Assembly (NCBI GenBank): GCA_039810605.1
Contig: JBDHXH010000105.1
Coordinates: forward strand, 1 to 7,498
Source of the DNA: JAGPCH01 sp039810605
GTDB lineage: Bacteria; Bacteroidota; Ignavibacteria; Tepidaquicellales; Tepidaquicellaceae
Direction of reading: 5' to 3'
Length of the DNA stretch: 7,498 bases
Shown: in pieces, positions 6,973 through 7,498 of the stretch
Layout: each line of letters starts with the position of its first letter
Numbering within the stretch: the first letter of the stretch is position 1
Position numbers and translations under genes: made by a program
Notes under the pieces: generated by a model
What the model was told of the DNA's origin: nothing
The model's database searches: none
The model's input: the letters and a program-made list of their open reading frames with translations, nothing else

Positions 6973-7434
6973 TTATAAATGCTTTGCAAGTACAATGCCT
7001 TCAAGTCTTTTCACTCTCCGTCTCAAATCAACACTTCTGTATACAACCTGAAAGACAACAGCGAAAGATAAAACAACAAGCGAAGAAAAGAAAAAGACAG
7101 CCATAAAAAAGTAATCGAGAGTTGAGACAAGCGGTCTGTAAAATGCTTTCTCAAGCATCTGATGTTTTTCCCTTTTGTATTTGCTTTCGTCAACTTTTTC
7201 CGATGAGAATAATTTCTTCAGCTTTTCGATCTGGAGTTCTATTTGTCCCGACTTGTAAACCAGTTCATCAATCTTGTCGTCAGCAGATTCTATGTATTCT
7301 TTTTTGAATCCGGAAGCATCCAGTGCAGCTTCTGAAATATAATCGAACATTGGTTTGAAAAGAGATGTGCCGAGTATTGAAATTACGAACAACAACCCGC
7401 AGATAAAGTATAGAGATATATATGCTGTTTTCAT
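6973..7434 (-). CDS. Two-helix membrane protein with charged coiled-coil middle, unknown function
   Basis: I do not recognise this 153-residue protein. It has a hydrophobic helix at about 4-25, a charged and mostly helical middle at about 48-96 with coiled-coil-like spacing (for example DKIDELVYKSGQIELQIEKL at 53-72), and a second long hydrophobic helix at about 106-132. A strongly basic tail follows (YRSVDLRRRVKRLE, 132-145). The basic tail suggests that both ends are cytoplasmic and the coiled-coil segment lies in the periplasm, but the middle is also Lys-rich, so the topology is uncertain. The start at 7434 is the first ATG of the frame and places the first helix directly after MKTAY. No Shine-Dalgarno is visible upstream. 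It lies 13 bases before the Sua5 gene. The codon pattern and membrane profile support a real gene; no role can be given. Confidence 0.75.
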   Translation of the reverse strand: MKTAYISLYFICGLLFVISILGTSLFKPMFDYISEAALDASGFKKEYIESADDKIDELVYKSGQIELQIEKLKKLFSSEKVDESKYKREKHQMLEKAFYRPLVSTLDYFFMAVFFFSSLVVLSFAVVFQVVYRSVDLRRRVKRLEGIVLAKHL

Positions 7435-7460
7435 AGTAAGTAAAATAAGTCTTATAAATG

Positions 7461-7498
7461 TTATGTTACAGGCAATCTATGTTCATACAGCCAATGCA
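7461..7498 (-). CDS. Possible C-terminal end of an upstream gene (edge fragment)
   Basis: Entering from the right edge, one minus-strand frame reads HWLYEHRLPVT then TAA at 7463-7461, ending 26 bases before the next gene, as a cotranscribed upstream gene would. With only 11 codons this is weak. A plus-strand frame from an ATG at 7463 is open to the edge as well and cannot be excluded. Nothing else is recognisable in 7435-7498. Confidence 0.2.
   Translation of the reverse strand, partial: HWLYEHRLPVT

Noticed and set aside
6960..7004. N-terminal extension of the Sua5 gene to the ATG at 7004
   Set aside because: It would overlap the upstream gene by 32 bases and adds residues not found before the normal YrdC start.
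7463..7498. Start of a divergent plus-strand gene at an ATG at 7463
   Set aside because: Only 12 codons are visible, with no ribosome binding site or recognisable sequence, and a minus-strand reading of the same bases is equally possible.

Overview
The window is a compact run of minus-strand genes at roughly 40% G+C by eye. It suggests a member of the FCB group, most likely Bacteroidota or Ignavibacteria. This is an inference from three things: a large SprA-like outer-membrane beta-barrel protein, a signal peptide ending in Tyr-Ser-Gln, and start codons that mostly lack a good Shine-Dalgarno sequence. No mobile element, tRNA, rRNA or CRISPR array is visible.

Layout, in the direction of transcription (high to low coordinates): (i) a possible tail of an upstream gene at the right edge; (ii) a 153-residue two-helix membrane protein of unknown function (7434-6973); (iii) after 13 bases, a Sua5-type threonylcarbamoyl-AMP synthase for tRNA t6A modification (6959-6012); (iv) after 36 bases, a 419-residue cytosolic beta-propeller with an acidic, repetitive N-terminus (5975-4716); (v) after 54 bases, a secreted, membrane-anchored von Willebrand factor A (vWA) protein with a cytoplasmic tail (4661-3027); (vi) after a 174-base gap, the first 950 residues of a large exported beta-rich outer-membrane protein that runs off the left edge (2852-1). 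Only the t6A enzyme has a firm function.

The short gaps from 7434 down to 3027 suggest one transcription unit. Within it, the propeller and the vWA protein are the natural pair: one is cytosolic, and the other displays an intact MIDAS site in the periplasm with about 107 residues on the cytoplasmic side. They could form a transmembrane scaffold or sensor, but this is inferred from gene order and topology only.

The 174-base gap before the outer-membrane gene is the most structured non-coding part. Its minus strand carries a leader of nested, partly exclusive hairpins, the last of which covers the start codon. Its plus strand carries a TATAAT box, three small hairpins and a T6 run that overlap the 3' end of the vWA gene, which could be a short antisense RNA.
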